Notes: generated by a model from the sequence alone, not told the origin. Positions 17,562 through 27,350 are shown, counted from the stretch's first letter. The stretch is 57,304 nucleotides of DNA from Paenibacillus senegalensis JC66 (GCF_000285515.1 NZ_HE610964.1:125583-182886); one strand, 5' to 3'. Program-made: numbers and translations.

Positions 17562-18308
17562 TCATGATCTGGTCACTTTATCTTTGTGACGGATTACACT
17601 AAGGGCAAACTTCGGCAGCACCATCATTCGTTTATAGCGCCACGGTTCTTGCAGCAAGCGGTAAAACCATTCCAGCCGCATGCGGATAAACCATTGCGGC
17701 GCCCTTTTCAGCTTTCCGGAAATCACATCATAGCTGCCGCCTACTCCCATCATAACAGGAACCTGCAGACGATGCTTGTATTTGTCAATCCAAGGCTCTT
17801 GGCGGTCGGCGGAACGGCCGACAAGTAATAAATCAGGCTCTTTCCCTTGAATGTCGGCGATAATTTCTTCATCTTGTTCAGGACCAAAATAGCCGTCACG
17901 AATACCCGCAAAGTTAATTAAAGGGTATTGCTGCTTCAGTTTATCAGCTGCCGCTTGGATAATATCAGGAGAAGCACCGAGTAAATAAACCTTCCAACGA
18001 TGCTTTTCTCCCACTTTTAAGAGTTCGTGCAGCAGTTCAAATCCTGTAACCCGTTCTGCAACAGGCTCTCCTACGTAATTGGCGGCCCACACAATTCCGG
18101 CTCCATCCGGTACAATTAGCTCAGCACGCTTCATCATATCCAGATACTCATTGTTTTTCCTGGCTTCCATCACCATGATCGGATTGGCTGTGATGACTTG
18201 ATGGGGCCTTTTTTCCTGAATGGCATTCGTTAAGTATTCTACCGTTTCATTAAGTGACATCTTGGAAAAGGGGACTCCGAAGATGGTAACCGTCTGAAAT
18301 TTCATCAT
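17562..18308 (-). CDS. tagA: WecG/TagA/CpsF family glycosyltransferase (probable ManNAc transferase)
   Basis: The 248-residue protein matches the WecG/TagA/CpsF (GT26) family: FGVPFSKMSLNETVEYL near the start, ITANPIMVMEARKN, VPDGAGIVWAANY and VYLLGASPDIIQAAADKL. Members add ManNAc to undecaprenyl-PP-GlcNAc, the second step of linkage-unit or wall-polymer synthesis. No membrane segment is evident; the basic C-terminus (RMRLEWFYRLLQEPWRYKR) probably docks on the membrane. Its ATG overlaps the csaB stop by 4 bp, so the two are translationally coupled. The UDP-ManNAc donor would come from mnaA at 52610. Confidence 0.92.
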   Translation of the reverse strand: MMKFQTVTIFGVPFSKMSLNETVEYLTNAIQEKRPHQVITANPIMVMEARKNNEYLDMMKRAELIVPDGAGIVWAANYVGEPVAERVTGFELLHELLKVGEKHRWKVYLLGASPDIIQAAADKLKQQYPLINFAGIRDGYFGPEQDEEIIADIQGKEPDLLLVGRSADRQEPWIDKYKHRLQVPVMMGVGGSYDVISGKLKRAPQWFIRMRLEWFYRLLQEPWRYKRMMVLPKFALSVIRHKDKVTRS

Positions 18309-19432
18309 GCGTTCACCTTTTCTCTTGTGATCCGGGCCATAATCTGCTTCGCAGGCTGTTCAGCATCCTGTTTAAGCTGGTTGATCAGCTTACTTTTGGC
18401 AGATATCCATCCCTCCTTGCCATCAAGCAGCTCCTTCAGCGTCACTACCACTTGATCGACGTGGAAAACTTTGGTTGAAGCGGCAGCTTTCATATGCAAA
18501 CGCTGTAAAAACTGGTCAATCTTAGGATCATAGGATATCCCCAGCATGGGAACATACTGCGAGGCAGCATAAATTAAGGAGTGCAGCCGCATTCCAACGA
18601 GCAAATCACACCTGCCAACTTCGGCCAGCATAGCTTGCGGATGCTGTGCATGATCCACGACTTGGACAAGCGGATCATTGGAAGCATCCATTCTGCGAAT
18701 CACCTCTAAAGAGGCTTCAAGATCATCGGGCATATGAAAAGGGAGGAAGCGAATCAACACTTCCCGTTCACGACGAATCTCCTGCAAGCATCGGGCTAAG
18801 CCCTCCAATTCCGAGCGGTCCTCATTCCAGAACCGCACGGAAACCCCAATGACGGGCAAACTCCGATCGTCGTCAGAAGGCAATTCCGTCTTTGGGTTCA
18901 GCGGAAGTCCCATGACCGGGTCCGGCACCACTTCAACACGAGCCGAGCAGCCCATCTCCCGCAGCAGCTCAGCGGATTCCTGATCACGGACAGAAAGATA
19001 CTGACACTGGTTAAATACCCCGCGTATCCAAGAATAAAACAGTTTTCTTTGAACGGGACCAATTCCTTGTGAATAAACAAAAGTCGGCTTTTTCAAAAAC
19101 TGGGCGATTTTAATAACAGCCAAATAATACGGAATGCTCTTGGCACTGGTCGCGTCCTGTAACAAGCTGCCTCCGCCGCTAATCAAGCCATCGCTTTCCT
19201 TGATCGCTTGGAACACCTTAGCCGGTTTCATGCGATGCACCGCCTTGACCCCGTACATCGCTTCCGTCAGCGGCGGATTAATAGACAGCACTACCGGCTC
19301 TATATGAACACCTTCATTTTCACCTTGAGCTTTTAATGCCAGCAATATCGATTGCAGAACAGCTTCGTCACCGCTATTTTGGAAGCCGTAATATCCGGAA
19401 ATGACTAGCTTTTTAGTAAGGGTGAACCCCAT
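18305..19432 (-). CDS. csaB: Polysaccharide pyruvyl transferase CsaB
   Basis: The chosen ATG (MGFTLTKKLVISGYYGFQNS) has AAGGAG 9 nt upstream; a TTG three codons earlier is less likely. The product has about 375 residues. Visible family features are GYYGFQNSGDEAVLQSIL at the N-terminus, SGGGSLLQDATSAKSIPYY, FVYSQGIGPV and VGMRLHSLIYA. CsaB adds a ketal-linked pyruvate to ManNAc of the secondary cell wall polymer, making the negatively charged ligand that SLH domains bind. Two SLH surface proteins lie directly downstream and an SLH protease at 31947. The gene overlaps the preceding DUF5693 frame by 28 bp and tagA by 4 bp. Confidence 0.95.
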   Translation of the reverse strand: MGFTLTKKLVISGYYGFQNSGDEAVLQSILLALKAQGENEGVHIEPVVLSINPPLTEAMYGVKAVHRMKPAKVFQAIKESDGLISGGGSLLQDATSAKSIPYYLAVIKIAQFLKKPTFVYSQGIGPVQRKLFYSWIRGVFNQCQYLSVRDQESAELLREMGCSARVEVVPDPVMGLPLNPKTELPSDDDRSLPVIGVSVRFWNEDRSELEGLARCLQEIRREREVLIRFLPFHMPDDLEASLEVIRRMDASNDPLVQVVDHAQHPQAMLAEVGRCDLLVGMRLHSLIYAASQYVPMLGISYDPKIDQFLQRLHMKAAASTKVFHVDQVVVTLKELLDGKEGWISAKSKLINQLKQDAEQPAKQIMARITREKVNA

Positions 19433-21477
19433 TTTTTCCAACTCCTTGCCAGCAGTTCCCAGATCGCTATAAAAATCAGACCGATAATAACCCCAAACAA
19501 CACCCCGTACCCGACCCGAATGGATGAAATATAGATTGGAGTATGCAGATGCGTGAAGGTATTAACAACTGAGATTTGCGCAAATATGCCTAGGATAAAA
19601 ATATACAGCCCGGCGGGACGATATTTAATAGCAAGGTAAGCCCCGAGAATAAATAAGGGATGCCCGATCAGGAACTCTTTGAAGCGCGGGCGTACACCAA
19701 GCGTGTTCTCAAGAACTGCTCTGAAAAGCTTCTCAAAATTGGAAGCTTGTCCCTCATTGCCTGTCCTAGACAAGTAGTAGTAAACAACAGCACCTGCTCC
19801 TGCAGCCAAAACGATCCATAATACACTTATCGAAGAAGAGAGAACTTTTTTGACCCGAGTAACAATTTCAGAAAACTTCAAATCCTCACTAAAGAACAGC
19901 AGGTAAATACCAATTAACACAATAGGCGCCAAACTAAATAAGCTAATGCCTCTGAACTGGTCAATAAGCAAACTGTAGATAATATTGTTCAGCATGCCGA
20001 CTATAAAGGCCACTCCGATTAAAGAGACAGCCAGCGAACGTATGAACAAGTTAATCGTTAAGCCTAATGCCGACCCCGTATATGTCGCGGCCCGTTTTTT
20101 CCGGATCGCCCGGATCGCCAGAATCATTCCTAGCGTTGGGGCACAAATCCCTACGCCCAGCGCCAAAATCTTGTACAGCCAATTAGAAGACAGTACGAAT
20201 AATCCCGCCGAGAATAAACCGCCTCCCACGAACGAGAGCAAACGCAGGGAAGGAATAAAATGGCCTGCGGTTAAAGCGATTAATGCCACACTGCCTGCAA
20301 CCACTATCCATTTTAAATACATTTGCCAAGCGGAGTTGAAAATAGTGAAGGATCGGGCGGACCCTAGTGCATAGCCTTCATTGACAATACGCTTCAGCGC
20401 CCCGTCCTCACCGCGCAATGTCTCCCGGATAGGCTCCAACGGATCGGTAATAACGCCTCGTTCAACATTCCTTGAAGGTCTTGCGTTTAGAAACACCATT
20501 CGGATATTCCGGTCTTTCACCGCCAGCACAAAACGGTCAGCCAGAACCTGAATACGATCGGCCTGCTCCTGCTCAGTTATGTTCCCTACCAGGCGGTCAG
20601 CTTCTGCCTCCGACAACGAATGAAGCCGAACCACATCATAACGGAGCTCTTTGGCCAGCGTATTAAATCCTCTTTGAGGAGCTCGCAAAAGCTCGATAGC
20701 GGCAATCGTCATTTCATGCTGCTGAAGAAGCTCCGCCATTTGCTCCAGCTCTACATTATCCGCCTTGCCGGTGAAGCCAGGAACCGATTCCCCCTCAAAA
20801 ATAACGGTGGACGCTCCCGCTTCCTTATATTGAGATAGCTTACGGTCCATAGCATCCTTTACAAATGGAGTGCTCCGGTTGGACAGCCTTGCCACAATTC
20901 CGAAGCCTTTATCCTGAAGCTGCTGTAATGCAATCGGATCCGGATCTAACGGCTTCATAGTAGCTTCCTCTATAGGAAGCTCAATGATTAAACCCGGCCG
21001 ATCATTAAATGACCAAGGCTGCGTACCTACCCCTTGCTCTCTTAAAGACTGCTCTATCATAGGCTGCAGGACACCGGCGATCTCCTCACCCTTAAACAGG
21101 ACGTAAGTGTTCTTCTCCGCAGGATTGGCCTGCGCCGGATCCAGCACAGTGATTTCTCGTGTAGTGTATAAATCTAGTCTTTGGGCCAACTCCAGCTCAT
21201 CTAACGTGCTTTCGTAAACAGCCATGGAATGCACGCCGGCAGATTTCATTGCATCCAGTTCCTCATCGACGAACTGAGCCGGGTTAGACTTGTACTCCGA
21301 AATGTCGAGAATATCTCTATAGTCAAATACGAATTCCACTCGTTTCGCGGAGCTTTCGGTAAGGATACGCTCATAGGCCAAAGGCAGAGAAGCAATTATA
21401 GCTACAATCACTACCCACCACAGCAGTGTGGACGCTTTGCGGTTCCAACGCATGTACCAATCCTTCAATACTTCCAC
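19405..21477 (-). CDS. DUF5693 family membrane protein, CsaA-like position
   Basis: The 690-residue protein has one N-terminal helix (about residues 14-33) and a large presumably extracellular domain (about 40-380) with repeated hydrophobic and charged segments. A cluster of about 9-10 transmembrane helices fills the C-terminal half. I recognise the DUF5693 family, which sits immediately before csaB in Paenibacillus and Bacillus relatives. In Bacillus anthracis the gene in this position is csaA, proposed to move the oligosaccharide across the membrane; transport here is inference. The start is GTG with AGGA upstream. It overlaps csaB by 28 bp, so coupled expression is likely. Confidence 0.8.
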   Translation of the reverse strand: MEVLKDWYMRWNRKASTLLWWVVIVAIIASLPLAYERILTESSAKRVEFVFDYRDILDISEYKSNPAQFVDEELDAMKSAGVHSMAVYESTLDELELAQRLDLYTTREITVLDPAQANPAEKNTYVLFKGEEIAGVLQPMIEQSLREQGVGTQPWSFNDRPGLIIELPIEEATMKPLDPDPIALQQLQDKGFGIVARLSNRSTPFVKDAMDRKLSQYKEAGASTVIFEGESVPGFTGKADNVELEQMAELLQQHEMTIAAIELLRAPQRGFNTLAKELRYDVVRLHSLSEAEADRLVGNITEQEQADRIQVLADRFVLAVKDRNIRMVFLNARPSRNVERGVITDPLEPIRETLRGEDGALKRIVNEGYALGSARSFTIFNSAWQMYLKWIVVAGSVALIALTAGHFIPSLRLLSFVGGGLFSAGLFVLSSNWLYKILALGVGICAPTLGMILAIRAIRKKRAATYTGSALGLTINLFIRSLAVSLIGVAFIVGMLNNIIYSLLIDQFRGISLFSLAPIVLIGIYLLFFSEDLKFSEIVTRVKKVLSSSISVLWIVLAAGAGAVVYYYLSRTGNEGQASNFEKLFRAVLENTLGVRPRFKEFLIGHPLFILGAYLAIKYRPAGLYIFILGIFAQISVVNTFTHLHTPIYISSIRVGYGVLFGVIIGLIFIAIWELLARSWKKWGSPLLKS

Positions 21478-21520
21478 TTCCTATCCTAATTACTAAACAA
21501 ATATGATATCTTTTACAGTT

Positions 21521-23221
21521 CTACGAATCAATTCGTGCCATTACTGCTTGGCGCAACGCTTCCAGGCGATGATTGGCATCTTCAGAGGAAGTCCCTTTGA
21601 CCGCAAAATATACTTTAATTTTGGGTTCTGTTCCCGATGGTCTCAAACAAAACCAGGACTCGTCTTCCAGCTGATACTTTAATACATTTTCACTGGGCAG
21701 GCCATTCAGCCCATGAGTATAGTCCAAAAGGGAAACGATCTTCTGTCCATTCAATTCCGTCGGAGGGTTTACGCGCCAATCTTCCATAATCGCTCCGATT
21801 TGGGCCAGGCCGTCTTTCCCCTTCAGTGTTCTCGATTCTAAAGCTTCATTATAATAGCCATATTGCTGATAGAGCTCCTGCAAAACATCATACAAGGTTT
21901 TTCCTTTGCTTTTATAATAAGCTGCTGCTTCACATATTAATAGCGAAGCGACAACCGCATCCTTATCTCTTGCATAAGTACCCGCAAGATAACCGTAGCT
22001 TTCCTCATAACCGAATAAAAATTGGTACTGCCCATTTCTTTCAAATTGGGTTATTTTCTCTCCAATATACTTGAAGCCGGTTAGCGTATTAAGCACTTCA
22101 GCGCCATAGCTGCGAGCAATCTCAGCTCCCAGCTCACTGGTTACGATCGTTTTAATAATGGCTCCATTGTCCGGTAATTTGCCCTGCTCCTGCAAAGTCG
22201 ACATTAAATAAGCGATCATGATCGCTCCCGATTGATTGCCGGAGAGGACAAAGTAATCTCCGTCCGCATTTTTCACAACAGCGCCCATGCGGTCACAGTC
22301 GGGATCGGTGCCCAAAATAATGTCCGCATTGCTTTGCGCGGCAAGCTGCATAGCCAGGGTGAAGGCTTCCTTTTCTTCCGGATTTGGAGATTTGACGGTG
22401 CTGAACAATGGATCCGGCTGCTCTTGCTCGGGCACGACTTGCACACGGGTAAAGCCTGCTTCCTTTAGCACCCTCCGTATGGACAGATTGCCAGCCCCAT
22501 GGAGAGGAGTATAAACAACGTTGACGTTAGGTCCTTCCTTTCGGGTCATCGCAGGATTAGGGCTTACGGCCAATACTTCCCGTATGTAAGCATCGTCGAC
22601 TTCTTTACCAATGATCTCGAGAAGTCCCTTTGCCTGAGCTTCTGCTTTGGAGAGCTTGCGAATATCTTTAAACTCCAGTGAACGGATATACGCAATGATC
22701 TGATCCGCTTGTTCGGCAACGATTTGTCCGCCATCCTTACCATATACCTTATAGCCGTTATATTCAGGGGGATTATGACTGGCGGTAACTACCACTCCAG
22801 CCGAAGCTTTCAAATAACGAACAGCAAAGGACAATTCTGGAGTAGGCCTTAGCGAGTCAAACAAATAAGCCTTAATTCCGTTTCCAGCCAATACTAAAGC
22901 TGTTTCCAAAGACAATTCAGGCGATAGATTCCTCGAGTCATGCGCAATGACTACCGATGGAGAAGTAATCCCGGATTCAAGCAAATATGCAGCTAGCCCC
23001 TGAGTTGCCCTGCCAACCGTGTAGGCATTAATCCGGTTAGTCCCTGCTCCGACCACACCACGCAATCCACCTGTCCCAAATTCAAGATCCCTGAAAAAAC
23101 GGTCTTCAATTTCCTCAGGCAAGTCCTGTATAGCCCGCAGCTCTTGTTTGGTTTCTTCATCTATTCCTGTATCATGAAGCCACGCATCATACAATTCCTT
23201 CACTTGAGAAGCACGATCCAT
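21521..23221 (-). CDS. pgcA: Phosphohexose mutase (phosphoglucomutase PgcA type)
   Basis: The 566-residue cytoplasmic enzyme belongs to the alpha-D-phosphohexomutase superfamily. The phosphoserine loop is TASHNPPEYNGYKVYG with Ser148. The metal loop is GTDPDCDRMG, the sugar loop GYEESYGYLAG, and the phosphate-binding end is CLRPSGTEPKIKVYF. Length and the YDAWLHD N-terminus fit the PgcA group, which interconverts glucose-6-phosphate and glucose-1-phosphate, although mannose phosphates are possible substrates. It is the first gene of the series leading through DUF5693, csaB, tagA and tagO, consistent with sugar supply for wall polymers. Confidence 0.92.
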   Translation of the reverse strand: MDRASQVKELYDAWLHDTGIDEETKQELRAIQDLPEEIEDRFFRDLEFGTGGLRGVVGAGTNRINAYTVGRATQGLAAYLLESGITSPSVVIAHDSRNLSPELSLETALVLAGNGIKAYLFDSLRPTPELSFAVRYLKASAGVVVTASHNPPEYNGYKVYGKDGGQIVAEQADQIIAYIRSLEFKDIRKLSKAEAQAKGLLEIIGKEVDDAYIREVLAVSPNPAMTRKEGPNVNVVYTPLHGAGNLSIRRVLKEAGFTRVQVVPEQEQPDPLFSTVKSPNPEEKEAFTLAMQLAAQSNADIILGTDPDCDRMGAVVKNADGDYFVLSGNQSGAIMIAYLMSTLQEQGKLPDNGAIIKTIVTSELGAEIARSYGAEVLNTLTGFKYIGEKITQFERNGQYQFLFGYEESYGYLAGTYARDKDAVVASLLICEAAAYYKSKGKTLYDVLQELYQQYGYYNEALESRTLKGKDGLAQIGAIMEDWRVNPPTELNGQKIVSLLDYTHGLNGLPSENVLKYQLEDESWFCLRPSGTEPKIKVYFAVKGTSSEDANHRLEALRQAVMARIDS

Positions 23222-23367
23222 TTCCGAATCCCTCCGATACCATATAGTATAGACTAAAAATTCTTTATCAATGATAAAAGGGCTTTCTCATTTATGAAGC
23301 AAGCTGACTGATGATAGCAGTTTTCCTTTGGCATTCGCATTGACTCTCATGCTGCCATTAACATAAA

Positions 23368-23796
23368 TCAGGCATCCTGCAATGCAAACATTAATTCTCC
23401 TTGGGCAGCAATTTCATCGCCTACTTTTGCCGTTCCTGTTCCTTTTCCGATAGTGCCTTTTAAGCGAGTAATTTGCATTTCCAGAGTTAATACATCTCCC
23501 GGCTTAACCTGTCTGCGAAAACGGAATCCATCCGCACCCGCCAGCAGTCCGATTTTCCCGCGGTTACCATCAGCCTGCAGCAAAGCTACGGCCCCCACCT
23601 GTGCTAACGCCTCCAAAATCAGAACCCCCGGCATGACGGGGTATTCGGGAAAATGCCCTGCAAAAAAGGGCTCATTAATGGAAACATTTTTTATGCCTAC
23701 TGCTCGGACTCCAGGCTCAACCTCGAGAATACGATCCACCAGCAGAAATGGGTACCGGTGTGGAATGATTTGTTGAATTTGTTGAATATCCAGCAT
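23368..23796 (-). CDS. fabZ: 3-hydroxyacyl-ACP dehydratase FabZ
   Basis: The 142-residue hot-dog fold enzyme removes water from beta-hydroxyacyl-ACP in fatty acid elongation. The catalytic pair is His48 in [17 protein letters not shown] and Glu62 in LEALAQVGA. The N-terminal [17 protein letters not shown] is typical and the length normal. It follows the mbl-flhO-flhP-epuA group in the same direction, as in Bacillus (ywpB region), but is separated from it by a terminator at 23993. Confidence 0.96.
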   Translation of the reverse strand: MLDIQQIQQIIPHRYPFLLVDRILEVEPGVRAVGIKNVSINEPFFAGHFPEYPVMPGVLILEALAQVGAVALLQADGNRGKIGLLAGADGFRFRRQVKPGDVLTLEMQITRLKGTIGKGTGTAKVGDEIAAQGELMFALQDA

Positions 23797-23992
23797 AGTC
23801 AGGCTCCTTTTTCACTTTTACTTGTATAAAACGGTGCTTTTAGACTTACACTAACTAATGTCCCTTCGCGATCTGCAGTAGTGAAGGTTGATATAAGGGG
23901 CATATTTCTACCACAAGACATCGCGAGTCTCAGAAATATGTCCTTTTCCCTTTTACCCAATTTTCCCTCTTCATTATACCTTTGATAAATAC

Positions 23993-24029
23993 AAAAAAAA
24001 ACTCCCCCTGCCGAAGTGAGCATGGGAAG
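23993..24029 (-). terminator. Terminator of the mbl-flhO-flhP-EpuA gene group
   Basis: On the minus strand, CTTCCCATGC and GCAGGGGGAG pair over about 9 bp with an 8-nt loop and run into nine T residues, 25 nt after the EpuA-like stop codon. Confidence 0.85.
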
Positions 24030-24053
24030 CGGATTCATCCAGTGAAGATGGTC

Positions 24054-24377
24054 TCATGTATTGGCAAACACTAAATCAAATACATGCTTCCAAGTATCTA
24101 TATTCCATACATCAGATAAAGGCTGTTCCCCTAAATAAACATACCCGATAACGAGACCGCCAAATAAAGCTGCGAGACATAAGAAAGGCACCAGGAAAAA
24201 GCGGAGCACCCGCCAAATGGGCTTGCGCTTTTTTTTCTTGGATTTCTTCTTACGCTTTTTAGTGGCGTCCTCGGTCTTCGCTTCCGATATGGAGACCTTG
24301 ACCGTCTGGTTAGCCTTATCTGTATCCGCGGCTGAAAAATCTTTCTCGTTATCCCCCGGTCGGTTGAGTTCATTCAT
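24054..24377 (-). CDS. EpuA-like small membrane protein (annotated elsewhere as RNA polymerase subunit beta)
   Basis: The start taken is the ATG at 24377 (MNELNRPG), with GTGAGGA upstream; a GTG five codons earlier is possible. The product of about 107 residues has an acidic N-terminus, a lysine-rich block (residues about 37-55) and one transmembrane helix (RVLRFFLVPFLCLAALFGG and onward). A short outer tail contains VYLGEQPLSDVWNIDTWKH. This matches the EpuA family (PF11772), whose database name is misleading: nothing here resembles RNA polymerase. It follows flhP by 20 bp. Function unknown. Confidence 0.75.
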   Translation of the reverse strand: MNELNRPGDNEKDFSAADTDKANQTVKVSISEAKTEDATKKRKKKSKKKKRKPIWRVLRFFLVPFLCLAALFGGLVIGYVYLGEQPLSDVWNIDTWKHVFDLVFANT

Positions 24378-24397
24378 AACTGCATTCCTCACTTCAA

Positions 24398-25243
24398 TTA
24401 GCCTCGCAGGTTGTTAGTCAACTGCATCATAGTGTCGGAGGAGGTAATTGCCCGCGAGTTCATTTGAAAGGCTCTCTGAATCATCATCAGCTCAGTCATT
24501 TCATCACTGAGGCTAACATTGGACTGCTCGAGAAATCCTTGCTTAACGGCGATGTCATCTCCACCAGCTGCAGCCTGCAGCACAGCTCCGATCTCCGCAT
24601 CAGCGGCCACACCATATTTATTATAACCCATTTCCTGCAAGTATTGGGGACGAATTACCCTCATTAATTGAATTTGTCCGATAGCGGTCGCAGAATCAGG
24701 CTGAGACGGGCGGTAGGCGTAGAGAGTGCCTTCTTCATCTATTCGGATCTCTTCATTCATTTGTACACGGATAGGTTCTCCGGCTGTGTTGAGCACTGAC
24801 CATCCATCCTTGGTTGTTAAATAACGGTACTCCGTGTCACTTGGCATTACACTCCATTGAAAGGAGCCGTCCCTTGTATATAATTGTTCGTTAATCCGCT
24901 CTCCATTTGAGTCTGTAATAGAGCGTTGAATAGCAAACAAAGCTCCACCGCTTATCGATACATCGGTTGACACTCCGGTTTCCTTTAAAGTTCCCTGGCT
25001 CAAATCCAACTGGACTTGAGAAAGACGTGCTCCCCAGCCTTGGGGCAGACCTAGCGGGGATAGCCTTCCTTCCTTTTCAAAGCCTTGGGGCTGGGATACG
25101 ACATTGTTGAGCACATCCTTAAAAGTTGCATCCTTTCTCTTATATCCATTCGTATCCAGATGAGATATATTGTTGGCCACCAGATCGATCTTTTGCTGCA
25201 GCGCTCGCATAGTAACCATGGAATTAATCATGGAATTATTCAC
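24398..25243 (-). CDS. flhP: Flagellar hook-basal body family protein FlhP
   Basis: The 281-residue protein belongs to the FlgF/FlgG rod-hook family. The N-terminal motif LVANNISHLDTNGYKRKDATF (conserved rod-protein motif, read in part) and the C-terminal EQSNVSLSDEMTELMMIQRAF plus a coiled end with SDTMMQLTNNLRG are seen. Start is GTG with GGGGGG 8 nt upstream. Gene order mbl-flhO-flhP is the same as in Bacillus, where FlhO and FlhP are distal rod-like proteins needed for hook assembly. Confidence 0.92.
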   Translation of the reverse strand: MNNSMINSMVTMRALQQKIDLVANNISHLDTNGYKRKDATFKDVLNNVVSQPQGFEKEGRLSPLGLPQGWGARLSQVQLDLSQGTLKETGVSTDVSISGGALFAIQRSITDSNGERINEQLYTRDGSFQWSVMPSDTEYRYLTTKDGWSVLNTAGEPIRVQMNEEIRIDEEGTLYAYRPSQPDSATAIGQIQLMRVIRPQYLQEMGYNKYGVAADAEIGAVLQAAAGGDDIAVKQGFLEQSNVSLSDEMTELMMIQRAFQMNSRAITSSDTMMQLTNNLRG

Positions 25244-25286
25244 TCATTATTCCCCCCGAAGATCCGTTATTGCCCGAAAAACCAAC

Positions 25287-26192
25287 CTATCCTATACGTC
25301 CAACTTCATTAACGGCTTTCTCGAGGCTTCTATCGTAATACTGGACCATCTTCTGGTTAGCTTCGTAAGCACGAAGCGCTGTCATCATATCCACCAGCGC
25401 CTGAGCCGGGTCCACATTGGAACGTTCTAGATAGCCTTGATATAGGGTCACATCATCCTCAGCCGCAACTGGCTGGGCAAGATCTGCTTCATCTTCGTTT
25501 AGACGGAACAAACCTGTCCCCTCGCGAATCAAGCGGTTTGGCTGATCTATGCGTGTTAACAACAGCTGCTTAGCATTGCCATCGGCGTCGCGGATAGCTT
25601 GTCCTGTGCGGGGGTCAAGCAGCACTCCTGTTTCGGTTATGATAGCGTCGGGAAAAGCAACATTATCCACGTCATCGAATAACGTAATAGGCTGACCATT
25701 AACACCAACCACTGAATAGCCGTCTTCTGTCACCAGCTGGCCTGCAGTACTCACGGTAAAATTCCCATTGCGTGTATAACGCGCGGAATCATCTGCTCCC
25801 GCAATAGTGAAGAAGGCCTGCGGCTGGTAAACGATATTCCCCTGTTCATCAATTCCTTTGCCCGCTCCGTCAAAGGCTTGTCCAGGCACATTAATATGAG
25901 AACGAAGCGCTAAGTCAAACGGCTGACGGGTTTGCTGCAGATCGCCCTGTACGTAAACAGACAGATCTTCTTCCGCAAACACACCCGTATTCAAAAGTCC
26001 AATATTTAAGGACCCGGGATGATTAGCCTGACCATTCGTAAGAGCGATCAGCATTTCCGGAAACGAACGGTTAACGGCATTGCCTTGCTTGAAACCCGGC
26101 GTATTCAGATTCGATATATTATTGGTTACCGTGTCATGCCTTCTTTGCTGCGCAATCATTCCTGCAGCGGAAGTATACAATCCTCTTAACAT
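25287..26192 (-). CDS. flhO: Flagellar hook-basal body family protein FlhO
   Basis: The 301-residue FlgG-type rod protein begins MLRGLYTSAAGMIAQQRRHD with the family motif VTNNISNLNTPGFKQG and ends YLERSNVDPAQALVDMMTA plus an amphipathic end helix. The middle part (about 90-240) is the variable D1 domain and includes YTRNGNFTVSTAGQLVTEDG, typical for FlgG relatives. It lies 40 bp after mbl and 43 bp before flhP, forming one unit. Confidence 0.93.
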   Translation of the reverse strand: MLRGLYTSAAGMIAQQRRHDTVTNNISNLNTPGFKQGNAVNRSFPEMLIALTNGQANHPGSLNIGLLNTGVFAEEDLSVYVQGDLQQTRQPFDLALRSHINVPGQAFDGAGKGIDEQGNIVYQPQAFFTIAGADDSARYTRNGNFTVSTAGQLVTEDGYSVVGVNGQPITLFDDVDNVAFPDAIITETGVLLDPRTGQAIRDADGNAKQLLLTRIDQPNRLIREGTGLFRLNEDEADLAQPVAAEDDVTLYQGYLERSNVDPAQALVDMMTALRAYEANQKMVQYYDRSLEKAVNEVGRIG

Positions 26193-26232
26193 AACGTCCC
26201 CTTTCCGCAGCCGTTACTTAAGGCCGCTCGGA

Positions 26233-27243
26233 TTACAGTCCTTTATAGGGGGATTTTTTGGAGACCTTGTCCAAATTGTCCAGCATCGCACCTGTTCCTT
26301 TTACGACGCAATGCATCGGGTCATCAGCTACAAGAACAGGAACAAGCAATTCCTCATTCAATAGCTGGTCGAGCCCGTGCAGCAGTGCGCCTCCGCCGGT
26401 CACAATAATCCCTTTATCAATTATATCGGCAGAAAGCTCCGGAGGTGTTATCTCTAATAATGATTTTGCTGCAGAAACTATAGCGGCCACCGATTCCATT
26501 AACGCTTCCTTGATCTCATTCGACTTCACCGTAATCGACAACGGCAGGCCTGTCACCATGTCCCGGCCGCGAATATCCATTTCCTCCTGCCGGCCATCAG
26601 GACTTACCGTAGCTATTTTGATTTTGATATCTTCGGCTGTTCTTTCCCCGATCAACAGCTTGTACTTGTTCTTGATGTACTTAATGATCGCATCGTCAAA
26701 CTTATCGCCGGCAATCTTAATGGAAGAGGAGGCTACGATATCGCCCATCGAAATCACGGCAACATTCGTCGTGCCTCCTCCAATGTCCACTACCATATTT
26801 CCACTTGGTTGAAAAATATCCATGCCCGCTCCGATTGCAGCCGCTTTCGGTTCGTCTTCCAAAAAGACTTCCTTAGCTCCGCTCTTCTTCGCTGCTTCAC
26901 GAATTGCTTTTTGTTCAACCGACGTAATATTAGTGGGAGCGCAAATTAAAATTCTCGGATGGCTGTACCACTTTCTTCCGTCAACCTTATCTATAAAATA
27001 CTTAAGCATGATTTCGGTCATTTCAAAATTGGCTATGACACCCTCACGAAGAGGGCGGATAGCGACTATGTTGCCGGGTGTACGACCCACCATCCGGCGT
27101 GCCTCTTCGCCTACTTGCAATATCTTCTTGGATTCGTTATCAACGGCTACCACGGACGGTTCGTCGAGTACGATTCCCCTCCCTTTAACATATATGGATA
27201 CATTAGCCGTACCCAGATCTATCCCAATGTCCTTACTGAACAT
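26233..27243 (-). CDS. mbl: Actin-like rod shape protein Mbl
   Basis: The 336-residue MreB-family protein has phosphate-1 motif GIDLGTANVSIYVKGRGIV, the phosphate-2 motif MVVDIGGGTTNVAVISMG and the adenosine loop GIIVTGGGALLHGLDQLL. The family assembles into membrane-bound filaments that guide cell-wall synthesis along the cylinder. Position between spoIIID and flhO-flhP, as in Bacillus, favours Mbl over MreB or MreBH. The ribosome site GGGAGG precedes the ATG. Confidence 0.95.
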   Translation of the reverse strand: MFSKDIGIDLGTANVSIYVKGRGIVLDEPSVVAVDNESKKILQVGEEARRMVGRTPGNIVAIRPLREGVIANFEMTEIMLKYFIDKVDGRKWYSHPRILICAPTNITSVEQKAIREAAKKSGAKEVFLEDEPKAAAIGAGMDIFQPSGNMVVDIGGGTTNVAVISMGDIVASSSIKIAGDKFDDAIIKYIKNKYKLLIGERTAEDIKIKIATVSPDGRQEEMDIRGRDMVTGLPLSITVKSNEIKEALMESVAAIVSAAKSLLEITPPELSADIIDKGIIVTGGGALLHGLDQLLNEELLVPVLVADDPMHCVVKGTGAMLDNLDKVSKKSPYKGL

Positions 27244-27350
27244 CCCTTACGTTCCTCCCTGCGTAATCACCAAGTCCGTCCCAAGTCTGATCCTTCAGAC
27301 GGCAGACTTATAAGGAAATTCGCCATAAATATACAAAATCCTCCTTCACC

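Noticed and set aside
23799-24038. 79-codon ORF between fabZ and the EpuA-like gene
   Set aside because: It runs across a clear terminator, has no ribosome site and no recognisable protein character.
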